This document shows, one piece after another, positions 47,685 through 59,286 of a DNA stretch of 64,000 nucleotides. The position numbers were made by a program, and so were the translations under genes. Positions within the stretch are counted from its first letter, which is position 1. Every line of letters begins with the position of its first letter. Source of the stretch: Pyrrhosoma nymphula (Eukaryota > Arthropoda > Insecta > Odonata > Coenagrionidae); contig OY754329.1 in NCBI GenBank assembly GCA_963573305.1, positions 20,303,200 through 20,367,199 on the forward strand, in the 5' to 3' direction. The notes under the pieces are model-generated. The model had not been told where the DNA came from. It saw only the letters and a program-made list of their open reading frames with translations, and did no database searches.

Positions 47685-47912
47685 GATACACACCAAAGAG
47701 GGTGAAATTTGCCAAACAAAATCATTGAATTGACCGGGATTCGAACCCGGATCTCCCAATGGTCAGGTGTGTTAGCCGGTTACACTACTAAGGGCTTGTT
47801 GGTGTCACTGGCTAACACACACCTGACCGGCATTTGGGAGTTCCGGGTTCGAATCCCGGTCAAGTCAAATAATTTTTTTCATCGCGAATATCACATTATT
47901 TGGTGTATATCT
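47685..47912. repeat. Head-to-head tRNA-like (SINE-like) inverted repeat
   Basis: The left arm (minus strand, 47795-47726) has an A-box match TAGTGTAACCGG and a B box GGTTCGAATCC within CCGGGTTCGAATCCCGG. The right arm (plus, 47797-47870) repeats it with changes. Outer arms GATACACACCAAA / TTTGGTGTATATC extend the palindrome. The acceptor stems do not pair, so these are tRNA-like SINE heads and not working tRNAs. Confidence 0.65.
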
Positions 47913-49872
47913 TTGCACCCGTGCACGTGACTACGTACCACATCATTTGTTCAATCGCAATGATTTAAAAAAATTAATAATAAGAATAAAAAATTCACAC
48001 CAGTAAAAACATGATGAGAATTACGGCTTTAAGAAGCTTAAACATTCATAAACAGGCAAATACTAGTGATGGAATATCTTGCAATGAAAAAGACTAAGAC
48101 GAAAGACGATGGAGATCAAAGGCATTAATAGTAGGGTTACATAGAACCGGAAACTGAACACTGGCTAACAATTAAAGTGAAGGGATGTGCTTTGGAGATA
48201 TATCTGTCATTTATATAATATGAAGGGTTAAGAAAATTAATTATTTGTAGTGAGACAAAAATGAAAAACTCTTAAGGAAACAGAAATTCAGCTAGAGTAG
48301 TGAAGGATGAAGAAAATGAGTTGTACCATTGAGGTGTTTTAGAGGCGGGAGTTTGGCAGGAGAATGTCTTGGAGACGGAAACGAGATGCAATGATGTTAA
48401 TTTTTCTTGTTAATTATTTATTTCCTTATGAATTATAATTTCTTATGACTATAAATCAATGAAATATTTTTTCCGCCACATCTTCAAACGATATATTACA
48501 AGAACATGCATCCTGTACAGCCATGAAACATATTACTGCTCACAGAAGATCTTTTTCTCTGTTGAAGAGCATTTATGAGTAGAAAAAAACAAGATACAAT
48601 TTAGGTTCATATTAGAAATGCTTTAACAATTATGAGAGAGGAAAAACAAATAAAAATAGACCTATTTTAAAAGTCTTTCTATATGAGATAATAGGGAAAT
48701 GCTATTTCTAGCAAACAAAAACGTTTGACGTCTTTCCAAAAGAAAAAAATAGCCGCTCTTGATGAAATATATATAAAGTATGAGGTAATCATAAACAGCA
48801 GCTAAAATGAGAGTAGTATGAAAATTTTAAATTATTTTAATACCTAGTGCGTACTCGTGAGTCACATATTTATATGTTAAGACCTTTGTTTTCGATAGTC
48901 GTTTAAACTTTGAATGATCATTCTCGATATTTTTCTAGCACTGATATAATTTCCTAGCTGAACTGTATGCATGTTAGTGAAGCGAGAGAAAGCGGCAGTA
49001 GATATTGATAGGCGAAATCATCTCGGCAATTCTTCCGCCTGCGAAATTACCTAAGAACCCAGCGTCGAATAAAATATGATGGAATGAATGAATACAAGGA
49101 AAATGTCACGGGACACGTAGCTTGACGATCTGTGGGATACAAAAATAACGTGCAACAACGCGTGGGAGTTGGGTTAAGTGTAGAGCAAGTTCATTTCAAT
49201 CTTTTAAATGATGATGTCGTAATCAATGCTTGTACTAAAAGTTTTGCCTTGTATTTTTTTATTGTTGTTTACTGTAATGTCTGGGATATACCCGCCGGTA
49301 ATGGAATCCTAGATAGAGTCCTAGATACAATTACTAATGCGCCATCCACCAGGTAAGAAGATGGAGATAGCCAAATTCATGAAAATTTGTGTGTTGTGTT
49401 ATGTCGCTCCAACTACCTCATACTGTTTCGATGCCTATTTTAGGCCGTTTCGGGAGATATCTTGGGCATCAAACTGGAGAAATAAAAACCAGAGTAGAAG
49501 TGTGAATAAACTTTTGGAATTCAGAGCGAGGAACACATGCTTTATTTCTCGAGTCATCCTCAAATCCCTTCTTCTCCACATGAAATTAGCGAGGAGTAAA
49601 GAAGTTTTATCTATTTCTTAGAAAATGTGTCGGGGAGAGTACAGATTTAACCTACTTCACTGGAGTCCTACCGTAGAGAGATGCTATTAAGCTGGCTTGT
49701 TCGCCATTTTTTCCAAGTCTTTTAGATTATAAATAAAACCCTAAGGAAAGCAACTTTTCATTTTGTAACTATTCACCTCTTTCATTACGTTCGGGACTTA
49801 GAATGGCTGAATGCCCCATTCACTTAGTTAGATTAAGTGGCTTTATGGCTGCCAGCTTATTGAAGAATGCTC
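47913..49872. other. No gene recognised
   Basis: AT-rich DNA. A faint CTGANGA/GAAAT-type relic (minus strand, near 49540-49565) is too decayed to call. Confidence 0.45.
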
Positions 49873-50435
49873 TTAAGGAGGTTCCACCGCGACTGTGTGA
49901 GTCAAAACAAATACTAAATTCCACATTTTTTATGTTTTGTCCAAAAAATCAAGCTTTCGCTGATGAAATGCGTTACCTATGGAAACCCTAAAGTAAGGAA
50001 CAAAATTTGCAGATTATTCCACGAATGTATTTTAAATGAGCACTTTTTTCCAGCCATAGGAGCCGATTGCAGAGCCATTTCCTACGAATTACCGCATTTT
50101 GACTTCAATTACGGCAATAATTCCCTAATAACTAGAAAAATAAGGTGGTAAGATGCCTATATTACATTTTTATTCAATTTTTCTGGATTATTTCCTTCTT
50201 ATAAATAGTTTTCCGCAAAAATGGCGTTTATATTTTATGGAAAAATACTATTTTTCCCCGTGTTTCTCTCATACTCCCATTGAACACTATGTAATTCCAA
50301 GTTTAATTAGAGAGTAATATAGCGTGGAAAGGTATTATTTTGTTTTTCATATCAGATAGAGGACAACTTTTTCTACAAGTAGACAGAATATGAATAAAAT
50401 GACATTCAAGTTATTTTACGGTGGAACTACCTTAA
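49873..50435 (+). mobile_element. TTAA-type MITE family C (copy 3)
   Basis: TTAA at 49873-49876 and 50432-50435. TIRs GGAGGTTCCACCGCG / CGGTGGAACTACC. 563 bases. Confidence 0.9.
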
Positions 50436-51429
50436 TCTTTTGGAGTAAAACTAGCTGGCACTAGCAAAAAAACTCCGGCTGTGCATCCGCCCACCGCGTT
50501 TTGTTTCAGATCACCGTCTTATTCAAGGGCGTGATACAGCAGTTCCAAATCCAATAATCAATTTCGAGCTCATTTTATTTCCCTTCCACTCATCCCAAGT
50601 GGAAAATCTCTTCGGATATCTCATTGTCGTTTGAAGCGATCGCAAGGCGTCCTCATCCGTGTTCCATCTGTTCGAATGGTTCTGTCCTTCCCCTCTCCTT
50701 ACCAAGCACGTCTCACACTTACGTATAGCTTGTCAATATCTTCCGAGAGGCTCTGAGAATGCTCTTGTTCTCCGAGAACAATGTGATCCTCGCCGCAAAT
50801 GACAAGCAGACAGACAGGCGAACTAACTAACCCATGTAACTGGCTTCGAGGAAATTGAGAGCTCGGTTGGAACTGTCCCGCGCAGAAACCTGTCTCATTT
50901 TTAGTCGTAGGAAACCTTTATCAGTGAGCGCACCACGTTGTGAATACAACCGTATTCGATCAGTAGCCCGGAGTCTGCTTCTTTAGCGTTGCTTATGTAC
51001 GATGCGTTCATGCTTATTTAACGATAGTATTAGAAGATAATTCTCCTTCATCAAATGAAACAGTAAAAGCTTTATTCATTGTAAAGACTGATTTCAACAG
51101 TTTTTCTTGTGTTTACTTCCATGCCCAAATATCTAAGGAAACGAAACTTCTTGATAAGGTTCATAATTGTGTCAAATATTAAAACGTATCGTGTAAACAT
51201 AGATTTTAATCAGGCATATTTTGACATTCTGTTCTTCTAATCGTTGTGAGTGTGATTTTGATTCATAATGCAGGCATGGTGAATTTTTTTATTATTTTTT
51301 CTAATTTCTAATGTATCCCGCTTTTTTACGAAATGTGCCAGTTTTTCTAAAAGTGAAAATAGAACATGTTCCGTTTTTTTCCAAACCATTATGACAACCC
51401 AAGTCTAATGTTAAAGAACTATCCACGTC
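50436..51429. other. No gene or repeat recognised
   Basis: Ordinary sequence leading into the CpG-rich block. Confidence 0.5.
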
Positions 51430-52030
51430 GTAAGTACAGACCCGTCCTATAACCTGTGGCACCTCTGGCACATGCCACGAGGGAGAGGCTTGGTACTCGA
51501 AAGTGGTTGGAACCGCGTCCGCGCCGTGCAGGTTGGGGGAACATTCAATCTGAGCTCCCCCCAGCGCGTCGACGGAGAATTATCGAGCGACGAGTTAGTT
51601 CCGGGGGGACAGTTTTGGTTGGCACGCGTGTATAGTCGGGCGCTCGGTCTGCAGTCACTTGTTTCCTCTCCCCCCGCCTCGTTTATGCGTGACGTGGCGT
51701 TGATGCGGCCAGGGCGACCTTGGCAGTAGCGTGTGCGTGGATACGTAAACACGCGTGCGTTGCTCGGGCCTCCACCCCAACAACGACCTCGACGGAATGT
51801 GCGCACGCCTCTTCCGCGTGCAATGACGCCATCCCCCCTTCCTCTCAAAACACGCTTCATTATTCACGCGTGTGACCGCGTTTGCGTGCGGTCTGCGACT
51901 CAAAACTTCTCCACCGCCGAATCCGGCCGACAGACGCGACCTTCGCGTTTCCCGGCGGAGTGCGCCACTTTAGCGCCCCCTGACGCAAGGTCGCTATGCC
52001 GTGTTCCCCTGCGGAAATTTCGGAGTCTGA
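51430..52030. promoter_or_regulatory. CpG-rich island of unknown role
   Basis: About 600 bases dense in CpG (GCGTCGACGG, CACGCGTGTGACCGCG, CGGCCGACAGACGCGACC) in an otherwise AT-rich, CpG-poor surrounding. Several overlapping ORFs on both strands are a by-product of GC content. It may be a promoter of a gene not visible here; no transcript start or exon is supported. Confidence 0.3.
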
Positions 52031-52148
52031 GGAAATTTCATAATTTTTCTGGAGTCGAACGGGAGACTTCAGCCCGGAGATACAAACATATTCCCAATTA
52101 GTATGTCATTGTCTATTGTTCTCGCAACTTTCATTGCATTATCTTGCG

Positions 52149-53429
52149 CATGAATATACATATGGATCTCAATCTTCGACACTACTGTGCGGTCAGGAGT
52201 GTTGCCTAGCTTTCCGCAAAAGGTAGGTCGCGCTGCAATCGGCATGGTTCCACTTCTGTGTGCCAAAAATGGCATCTTTAAGGTAGAACCTGCGCTTCGA
52301 AGTACTGTTTTCATTACATAAATAAACTCGATAGCAACAAGATAAAATGGCTCCAAATGTTATTAATTATAATTGAAAATAATTTTCAATCAATCAACAT
52401 GGCTGTACAGTACTAGAGTTTTCTTCAAAATGAAGTAATCCTGTCATATGAAGAATGGCTTATATATTGACGCCATGTCTCAGAGGAATTTAAAAACTTT
52501 CTCTGGAACTGCAGTAAAGCTGCATAAATAAAAACTTAGGGATGAATTAAAACAACAGAACTAGTGAGTGCTTTTGCTCTTTTAATGTAATCGTAATTAA
52601 AACAAATGTATTATATATAATTGCTGACGATGAACTCGACAACACTGTATAGCTGTCAACATTATCATAGTTTCACTCCGGTCCGGCACCTTTGTTTTTT
52701 TGCATAGTTTCACTCCAAAGTTTTTGTTTACTCCTCGAACATAGTTGCCAAATCTGTTTCAATATGGCGGCTACGGAACGAAAATAAGACTATTCGTCGC
52801 TTTTCAATCATAAATATCTGCATTAAATGGCCGATAAGGTAACCTTAAAAAAATGCATTGTATCCGTTAATTATTTAATCACCATATGGTCGTTTTTGAG
52901 GTAGCCTTGTCGAGGAAAATCTCGAGAAATAAAATGTTGAAGTGAGAGACTACACTATTCCGCCATAAGAGCAATGTAATTTGAGGCTGAAAATTACGAT
53001 TTTCAAATCCTGTTATCAGCGCTAAATGGCCGATTACCTCCAATTACTTTTTCACAGATCGACTAAGGCATAATTTCTCTGCAACATATGAAAATATCAG
53101 GGCATGTTATCGAAGGTCCTTGTAGTAGAGGTTCTACCTTAATTGGGAGGCCAATTCCGGTACCTTTATTTCCAGTGTCTCCATTTGAAACACGGCCTTT
53201 CCTTCGGCATGGTTCGCCTATGTGTGTGAAAAATGGTCGGTGTTAATAGGGAGACCAATTCCGGTGCCTTTTTTCCAGGATCTCCATTTGAATCACGGCC
53301 TTTCCTTATTAGAACCACCTTCTCTAGAGTGGCGGCGCTACGATCTGCTTGGTCCTGATTTTTCGGTGCATGCAGAATATTTGGCAACACCCAATGGGGG
53401 CAAGTTTAGGATCCATATGTATATTCATG
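52149..53429 (+). mobile_element. hAT-like MITE family E (copy 3), carrying a TTAA element
   Basis: A perfect 8-bp duplication ATCTTGCG (52141-52148 and 53430-53437). TIRs CATGAATATACATATGGATC. Split by the element at 52282-53138; after it the E sequence continues, with an internal partial duplication like that in copy 2. Confidence 0.9.
52282..53138. mobile_element. TTAA-type element family F nested in hAT MITE E3
   Basis: 857 bases between TTAA at 52278-52281 and 53139-53142. TIRs GGTAGAACCT / AGGTTCTACC. The interior has no recognised protein. The unoccupied target is TTAATTGGGAGG in copy E1, so the TTAA duplication is proven. Confidence 0.9.
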
Positions 53430-53640
53430 ATCTTGCGTATTAAGTGAGATATCCGTGGTTCTTTTAACCTATGTCACCCATTCATTTGCATCGGAAATTT
53501 GAATGCCCGCTGCGATATAGATCCAATATGGCGGATTACATTAGTCAAGTGCGTGTATAGCGAACTTGCCCTGACGCGAGCTACCGGGGGGGCCTTCATA
53601 GGTCAGCGGGGGAGACAGGTGGCGATGTCAATCGGGAATA

Positions 53641-54312
53641 GTGCATAAACTACGTTGCCGTTTTCGGTGACATTTTTCACCCCTTTCCCCCCCTTTGTTG
53701 ACAACTGTAGTATTTTTCCCAACCCCCGACATGTAACGTTTTCTCAACAAATGGTACTTTCAATTCAAAAATATTTTGTCAATTATTTAGTGAGTTTATT
53801 TTTAGGTATAGGTTGAAATAAGACGAATAAAGTAGCCGAACTAGATATAATAGAACTATCTAATCTCAATTGGAACAAGTATTATTCATTTTTAAATTCT
53901 AAAAATCAACCATGAATCACGGCGCAAGGTATTTGTTCTCACCCCTCCCCACATTTCTGACTGTTGCCTTGAAAAGTGCTGTCACGAGGTCGCTATTTAA
54001 CCCGCGAGAAGGTTAAAATGTATGCAATTTGATAGCATGTAGACTTGCAATATTCTAGAGGCAATGGCTCAGTTACATTGAGTTAAAGTATAAGCTTGGG
54101 GTGTAAGAAATAACTCTCCGCGCGCCATTCCTCATGTAAAATTCTGTAGTATTGTTGATGCGAGTTGACGAGTAAGAAACGTAAACAGGCGCATTGCAAC
54201 AGCTACCTATCTACGTTACTTTGAGTTATCCCACTCCCCCTCCCCCTCGTTACCCGCCGTAGGTTTTTAGGCGACCCCCTCCACCCCTAAGTTGGTAACG
54301 TAGTTTATGCAC
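53641..54312. mobile_element. TIR element family G (copy 2), uninterrupted
   Basis: TIRs GTGCATAAACTACGTTGCC and GGTAACGTAGTTTATGCAC. Shows the empty site (CTCGTTACCCGCCG) for the MITE in copy 1. No transposase. Confidence 0.8.
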
Positions 54313-55016
54313 AACCCCTCACTGCCAACGGAACGAAGCATGTACCCCTTCACAGATCGGCGGCCAGAAAATAAATGAAAGGTGGTAGGCGTAACAATAA
54401 CATTGGCACTGCCAAGGGTCTGACGCATTACTCCGATGGTTATACGTTCCACCCAGAGCACTCTAGCGGTCAGGCGCTAACTATCAGCGCGACAGGCCTA
54501 CTCTTTAATTGAATATCTGACAGATTTAAGTAGGAAATTACCTATTTATTTCTCAGGGGAAACTTAAAAAGGTAATTGTATAATCAATTCTGCATCCTGA
54601 AAAACTCTGGAACCAGATTGCAGCGCAATAATGCCGTCCAGTCCTTCTCTTGGCGTTTTAGCAGTGTACCTACTTTCTCGGCCATCTTATTTGTTTACTT
54701 ACGGTTGCGATGGCGTTGCCTCGTGTGGTCCCAGGCGTATTTTAAATGTACGCTGATAAACGTCTTGCAACAAAAGGAATAATTACAGCATTTTTTCACA
54801 GAAAATGAAAGATTTATGGCAAAAACATACAATCTTTATCTTTTTCACGCGTACTTATTTTTCCATTTGCGCCTGAAACAATTGGCGCTAGTAGTAATCC
54901 ATACGAGATATCGCAATTCCGTCAGACCCTTGGGCACTGCAGTACTTGCATATTTATTTATTAATTTATTTCAACGCAATTTAGCTAGTAGTTAGGTGGT
55001 AAGGCACTTATGTAGG
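54313..55016. other. No gene or repeat recognised
   Basis: Nothing supported beyond short chance ORFs. Confidence 0.5.
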
Positions 55017-55190
55017 CATACAGTTAATATGAGTTGAGTCTTCCGGGTTCTCTTCCGTGTTGGTTCATCAGTGATGGCAACATGTTTCGCAGGCGTTACA
55101 GTCTGATTCTTCAGGTCACTTCTGATCTGAAGAAGCAGTAACGCTTGCGAAACTTCGTCATCACAGATCTATCAACGCGGAAGACTCAAC
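55017..55190. repeat. Foldback with hammerhead-like motifs
   Basis: Outer arms GAGTTGAGTCTTCCG / CGGAAGACTCAACTC. Inner arms carry CTGAAGAA...TTGCGAAAC on each strand. Stem II is weak. Confidence 0.55.
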
Positions 55191-55521
55191 TCATCCATGC
55201 CACTCCGCGGAAGCCTTATATCTATATATATAATTTGATGAGAGTTGTTGTATCCAACTGCATTTCATAGATATTTATTTGTTAACCACAATTTTGGTAT
55301 GAGGATTCCATGTATTTTGATTTGATTTTGCTTTGGTTACTAAACAATTTTTGAAACTGATGTTACCATAACAAATGTCAATATAGTTAATAGCAAAACT
55401 GTGTGAATTGCTTAGCTAAGTGTTCCACCTCAAGGTATTGCTATGTTTGTATATATATTTTTTCAACCATTTGTATAAAAAAGCAATTGTTAATACTTGC
55501 ATTAAATGTTTATGTTATTAC

Positions 55522-55557
55522 CCCTGAAGATGAAACAATAAAGTTTTGAAACGTTGG
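55522..55557 (+). ncRNA. Hammerhead-like motif (single)
   Basis: CC, CTGAAGA, U, GAAAC/GTTTT stem with AATAAA loop, GAAACGTT, GG. Same layout as 20129-20163. Confidence 0.5.
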
Positions 55558-56130
55558 CGTGGGAAGAAAAGTGATTTTTTAAATGACCAATTCTCCATAA
55601 AACAATTAATTTTCGAATTGAAATTTGTTGTTGTTGGGAAGTTGTTTACTAAAGAAAAGTATTAATTTTCTAGCTCTCATCTTTGTAAGATATTAATTTG
55701 AACACATGTTTAGGACTGCTTAACGAGACTCGTGAAGACCTCAACGGTATTTCACGGTCGATCCGGATGTCTTTCTGACGCCAATGACCTCAGTTGACAG
55801 TCGCATGCCTCAAGCAGCCAACCAATGTACAGTTTAGAAGAAGCGGCGAAAACTTCTGTTAAAATGGACGTAAAAATTGAAATAATTTCAAGGATTACTT
55901 TGAATAGAAAGATGAGATAAAAGAAACTGGGCGATTTTTAAATTGTGAGCAATACAGGAAATGTTAAAAAGAATTAACTAGTAGTGATTTTGGATATCTG
56001 CTGAAGATTTCTTGTTTTCTTCTATCATTTCCTAATTTCAGGGGCACCGCAAGGCAAATGATCCGTGGTATGATTTCCGGCCCAGACCAATTTTTTTCTC
56101 GTGAAAATTTTTCGCGAACTTCATTGTCGA

Positions 56131-58193
56131 AAAGTAAAGGTTTCTCGGGTTTCACACCGGGTAAGATTATTTAAATGGATCAACGTTTCGATGGTTGACT
56201 CAGCCATCGTCATCAGGATAATGAGTCGAGCGAGAATGCTGGCGGTTATATATAGCCGCAGATGCCCCACTGTTGTGGGAGCCGTTACGAGTTCTTTTAA
56301 TTTCGTCAATTACTGGGCGCCAAGTCCTACTTAAGTGGAAGCCGTTGTCTCTATTGATGTTATTTTGCTCCATCTGTATCAATTTCGCTTCTTTCGTTAT
56401 TCTTTCCCAATATTTGGACGTCCGGAAAAGTAGTGTGGAATTTGGAAAATCGACACGATGTCCACGGTCAAGACTATGCTCTGCTAATGCAGACTTTTCC
56501 TGTTGAAAAAGCCTAATACTTCTTTCATGCTCTTTGATTCTTTTCTCGATGGTCCTTCCTGTCTCGCCAATATACGCCCTACCACACTCACAGTATGCGG
56601 TATACCCCTGTTGTTTTCAGGCCGAGGTTGTCCTTACAGGCGATCAGGAAATTTTTGAGTTTAGAAGGTGGTATATGTATCGTTTCCACTCTGTGTCTAT
56701 CCTCGATATCTTGTTAGATATAGATGATATATAAGGAAGGCAAGCCTTAGCGATGGGTTTTTCTTTCTCTTCCAACATCTCCGCTCCATTGGCGGTGAAT
56801 GTTCTTTTTACGGCCAAATTTATTTCCCGTAGGCTATAGCCATTCGCATGGAAGGTGTCTTTTAGGTGTATTAACTCCGTCTGAAGGCTGTTGGAGTCCG
56901 CAATGGTTTTTGGTCGATGGAAATGCGTAGTGAGAACACTCCTTTTCTGCGCCGGATGATGATGACTCCTCCCGTTGAGGTACCTATAGGTCGGTGTGTG
57001 TTTGTTTTCGGTACACAGCATGACCCAACCTTCCATCTCCTTTTCTTTCAACCAGAATATCCAAGAAAGGTAAAAATGTTTTGCCCTCCAACTCCATGGT
57101 AAATTGAATACTGCGATGTGTGCTATTCATGTGACTGAGGAATCTATCAAGGCAGTCACGTCCATGTGGCCACACGATAAATGTGTCATCCACATACCTG
57201 GAGAAGTATTTTGGCTTCAATGGGGCCGAAGTTAGGGATCGATCCTCAAAATCTTACATGTAAAAATTGGCAATAGCTGGTGATAACGGATAACCCATAG
57301 GGACTCCTTCCGTCTGTTCGTAGAATTTCCCGCCGTATAGGAAATAGGTCGACGTGAGAACGTGGTGAAATAACTCGATGGTGTTTTGGTCGAATCTCGT
57401 TCGAAGAAGTTGAATTGTATCCCCGATTGGTATTCTGGTGAATAACGACACGACGTCAAAATTTGCCAACAAGTCTCCCCCTTGTCAAGGCGGATTTCAT
57501 CCAAAATTTGGACAAAATGTGCTGAATTTTTGTGGTCGCTTACAAAACGGTCGCAACAAAATGTGGTCGCTTAATCCCACAGAGGGCGCCAGTATGCTGA
57601 TCAGAAGGTACGCGGGTGAACCCATAGCACTGACGATGGGTCTCAATGGGGTGTCCTTTTTATGGATTTTCGGCAATCTGTATAACCTCGGAGGAATCGG
57701 GGCTTGGGGTATCAAATTCTTCCTTTCTTCCGGTGTTGGAATTGATTTCTTGGCCAGAACATTCGTCTTTCTCACAATCGAATCCGTAGGATCTCGGGAT
57801 ATCATGCGGTAGGCTGGGTCTTTCAGGATATCGTTAATTTTCCTGTGATTATCAGTGGTACTCATAAGAACGGTTGCATTACCCTTGTCTGCAGGAAGCA
57901 CGGTGATATCAGGACTTTTGCTTAAAGAGAACAACGCACGACTTTCCTCCCTTTTAATGTTGGCCTTAGGCAGAACAGCCTCTCTCAAGCTAACCTTTAT
58001 CACGCCAGTACTTCCACCATCCGCGTGTTCTATGAATTGGATCCATCCAAAGAAATATCTATATAGGTCGATGATGGAAGTTGGTTGGTTCGTAATTTTA
58101 GAGGGTCATCAACGCTTTATATGTGAGCATCGAAACGTCGGCCGTAATGGAGAACCTGACCCGGTGGAAATCCCGAATAAACTTCCGCGATAG
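56131..58193 (-). mobile_element. Penelope-like element with terminal hammerhead-like modules
   Basis: The coding part reads on the minus strand. At its 3' side (56131-56218, same strand) lies the module CTGATGAC, GATGG/CCATC stem, GAAACGTTGATCC, then CCGGTGTGAAACCCGAGAA. At its 5' side (58103-58193) a related module lies in the opposite orientation (GAAACGTCGG, GACCCGGTGGAAATCCCG). Modules at both ends recall PLE pseudo-LTRs. Confidence 0.8.
56200..58003 (-). pseudogene. Penelope-like reverse transcriptase / GIY-YIG nuclease, broken
   Basis: Read from 58003 down, the pieces follow PLE order. The RT N-terminal block shows VLPADKGNATVLM and LYRLPKIHK (57960-57640). The palm shows NFDVVSLFTRIP and EGVPMGYPLSPAIANFYM (57470-57254). 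Catalytic YVDD (SRYVDDTFIVW, ~57205) is followed by FLDILVERK. The linker shows YLNGRSHHHPAQKRSVLTT. The GIY-YIG endonuclease (GVY near 56605, AYIGETGRTIEKRIKEHERS near 56580-56520) ends in the C-terminal LSRTWRPVID. Together these span about 600 codons, near the usual size with a shortened N-terminus. Frame changes near 57500, 57225, 57050 and 56600 break the frame, so the copy is inactive. The protein would copy its RNA by target-primed synthesis in the nucleus. Family identity is certain from the domain pair. Confidence 0.9.
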
Positions 58194-58246
58194 TAAAATA
58201 CTTATTACGTTTGAGACCATGTTCTGATTGCGTATTGTGTCATCTA

Positions 58247-58464
58247 TTACAGCTCTCGCGAAAGCTTATGGCGTTCGGATGCGCAGAAGAAGACGTCGTG
58301 GAGGGGTAAAGTTTTGTGGAAGGGGTAGGAAAAAGGACGCATGGGAAAGCGAAGACATGGCATTTGTGCCATGCATGAGTGCATTTAAAAAAATGGAATT
58401 TTTATGACGCGGACAACACAAACGCCGCGAATCCGAACGCCATAAGCTTTCGTGAGAGCTGTAA
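58247..58464. mobile_element. Small foldback, 34-bp TIRs
   Basis: TTACAGCTCTCGCGAAAGCT... at 58247 and its complement ending AGAGCTGTAA at 58464. About 145 bases lie between. Immediately beside the PLE; no ORF. Unclassified MITE-like element. Confidence 0.65.
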
Positions 58465-59286
58465 AAGTCGCTTTATGAGTCGCCTTGAGATATACCATGT
58501 ACTAAGAAATATTATGAAGTCGATTTTTATTGTTCAAATGCTCACATTCAATTGAATGTTAGTGGTGCATTACATTGCTCACAAATGGGTGGATCTTATA
58601 AGCGTTGAAGTTATTGAGATTGAGGGGAGAACGGGTCATGATATCACTATGGAGCTTCTGTAGTCACCACATTCAAAATAATTAGTCAAAAAGGATACTA
58701 AGCTAGTGGTATTGATTGTATTCCATGAAAAACAAATGGGAGAAATACGTCTTTAAAAATCCATATAACATACTCTCCTAAGTGCACCGAGCAGGTTAAA
58801 TTTGTGAATGGGTGTATGTGCAAATTATAATAAATATAATGCTTGTCACTGGTGAATTATGAATCCTGAGTGAAAATCATTGGAAATGATCGGCAATCAT
58901 TACAATCATTTTATAGGGGGTTCACATCTTATTTCCTAATCCTTATTTCGAACCCTATTCATACCTATTGGTCCACTAAGCATCTAATATCATATTTTAC
59001 AGATACGCCGTTTTTATGGCCCAATTATGTATGTAGATACTTAATTTCTATCCATGCGGAACGCGATGATAATATCTTAAAATACTGATTGCTCCGAATC
59101 CCATCTCTTTATCTCCACGTTCTATTCAGCCATTCTTTTCGTTTGAAACCTCTGAAGTTAGCGGCTGGATGGATTGCTTAATGTACGGCCTCCTACCTTG
59201 TGATTCAAGCACTTCTTGAGACGCTTTCCTCGGATTTCATCGGTTTGGTGGAAATGATAAGTATGCCGCTCACGGCGAGCGACTAC
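58465..59286. other. No gene or repeat recognised
   Basis: AT-rich DNA between the small foldback and MITE C4. Confidence 0.5.

Noticed and set aside
47726..47870. Functional tRNA genes
   Set aside because: B boxes are perfect, but acceptor stems do not pair and the anticodon arms are irregular. SINE-like heads are more likely.
51447..51903. Overlapping ORFs of 82-137 codons on both strands
   Set aside because: High GC lowers stop frequency in all frames. No recognisable domain or splice structure.
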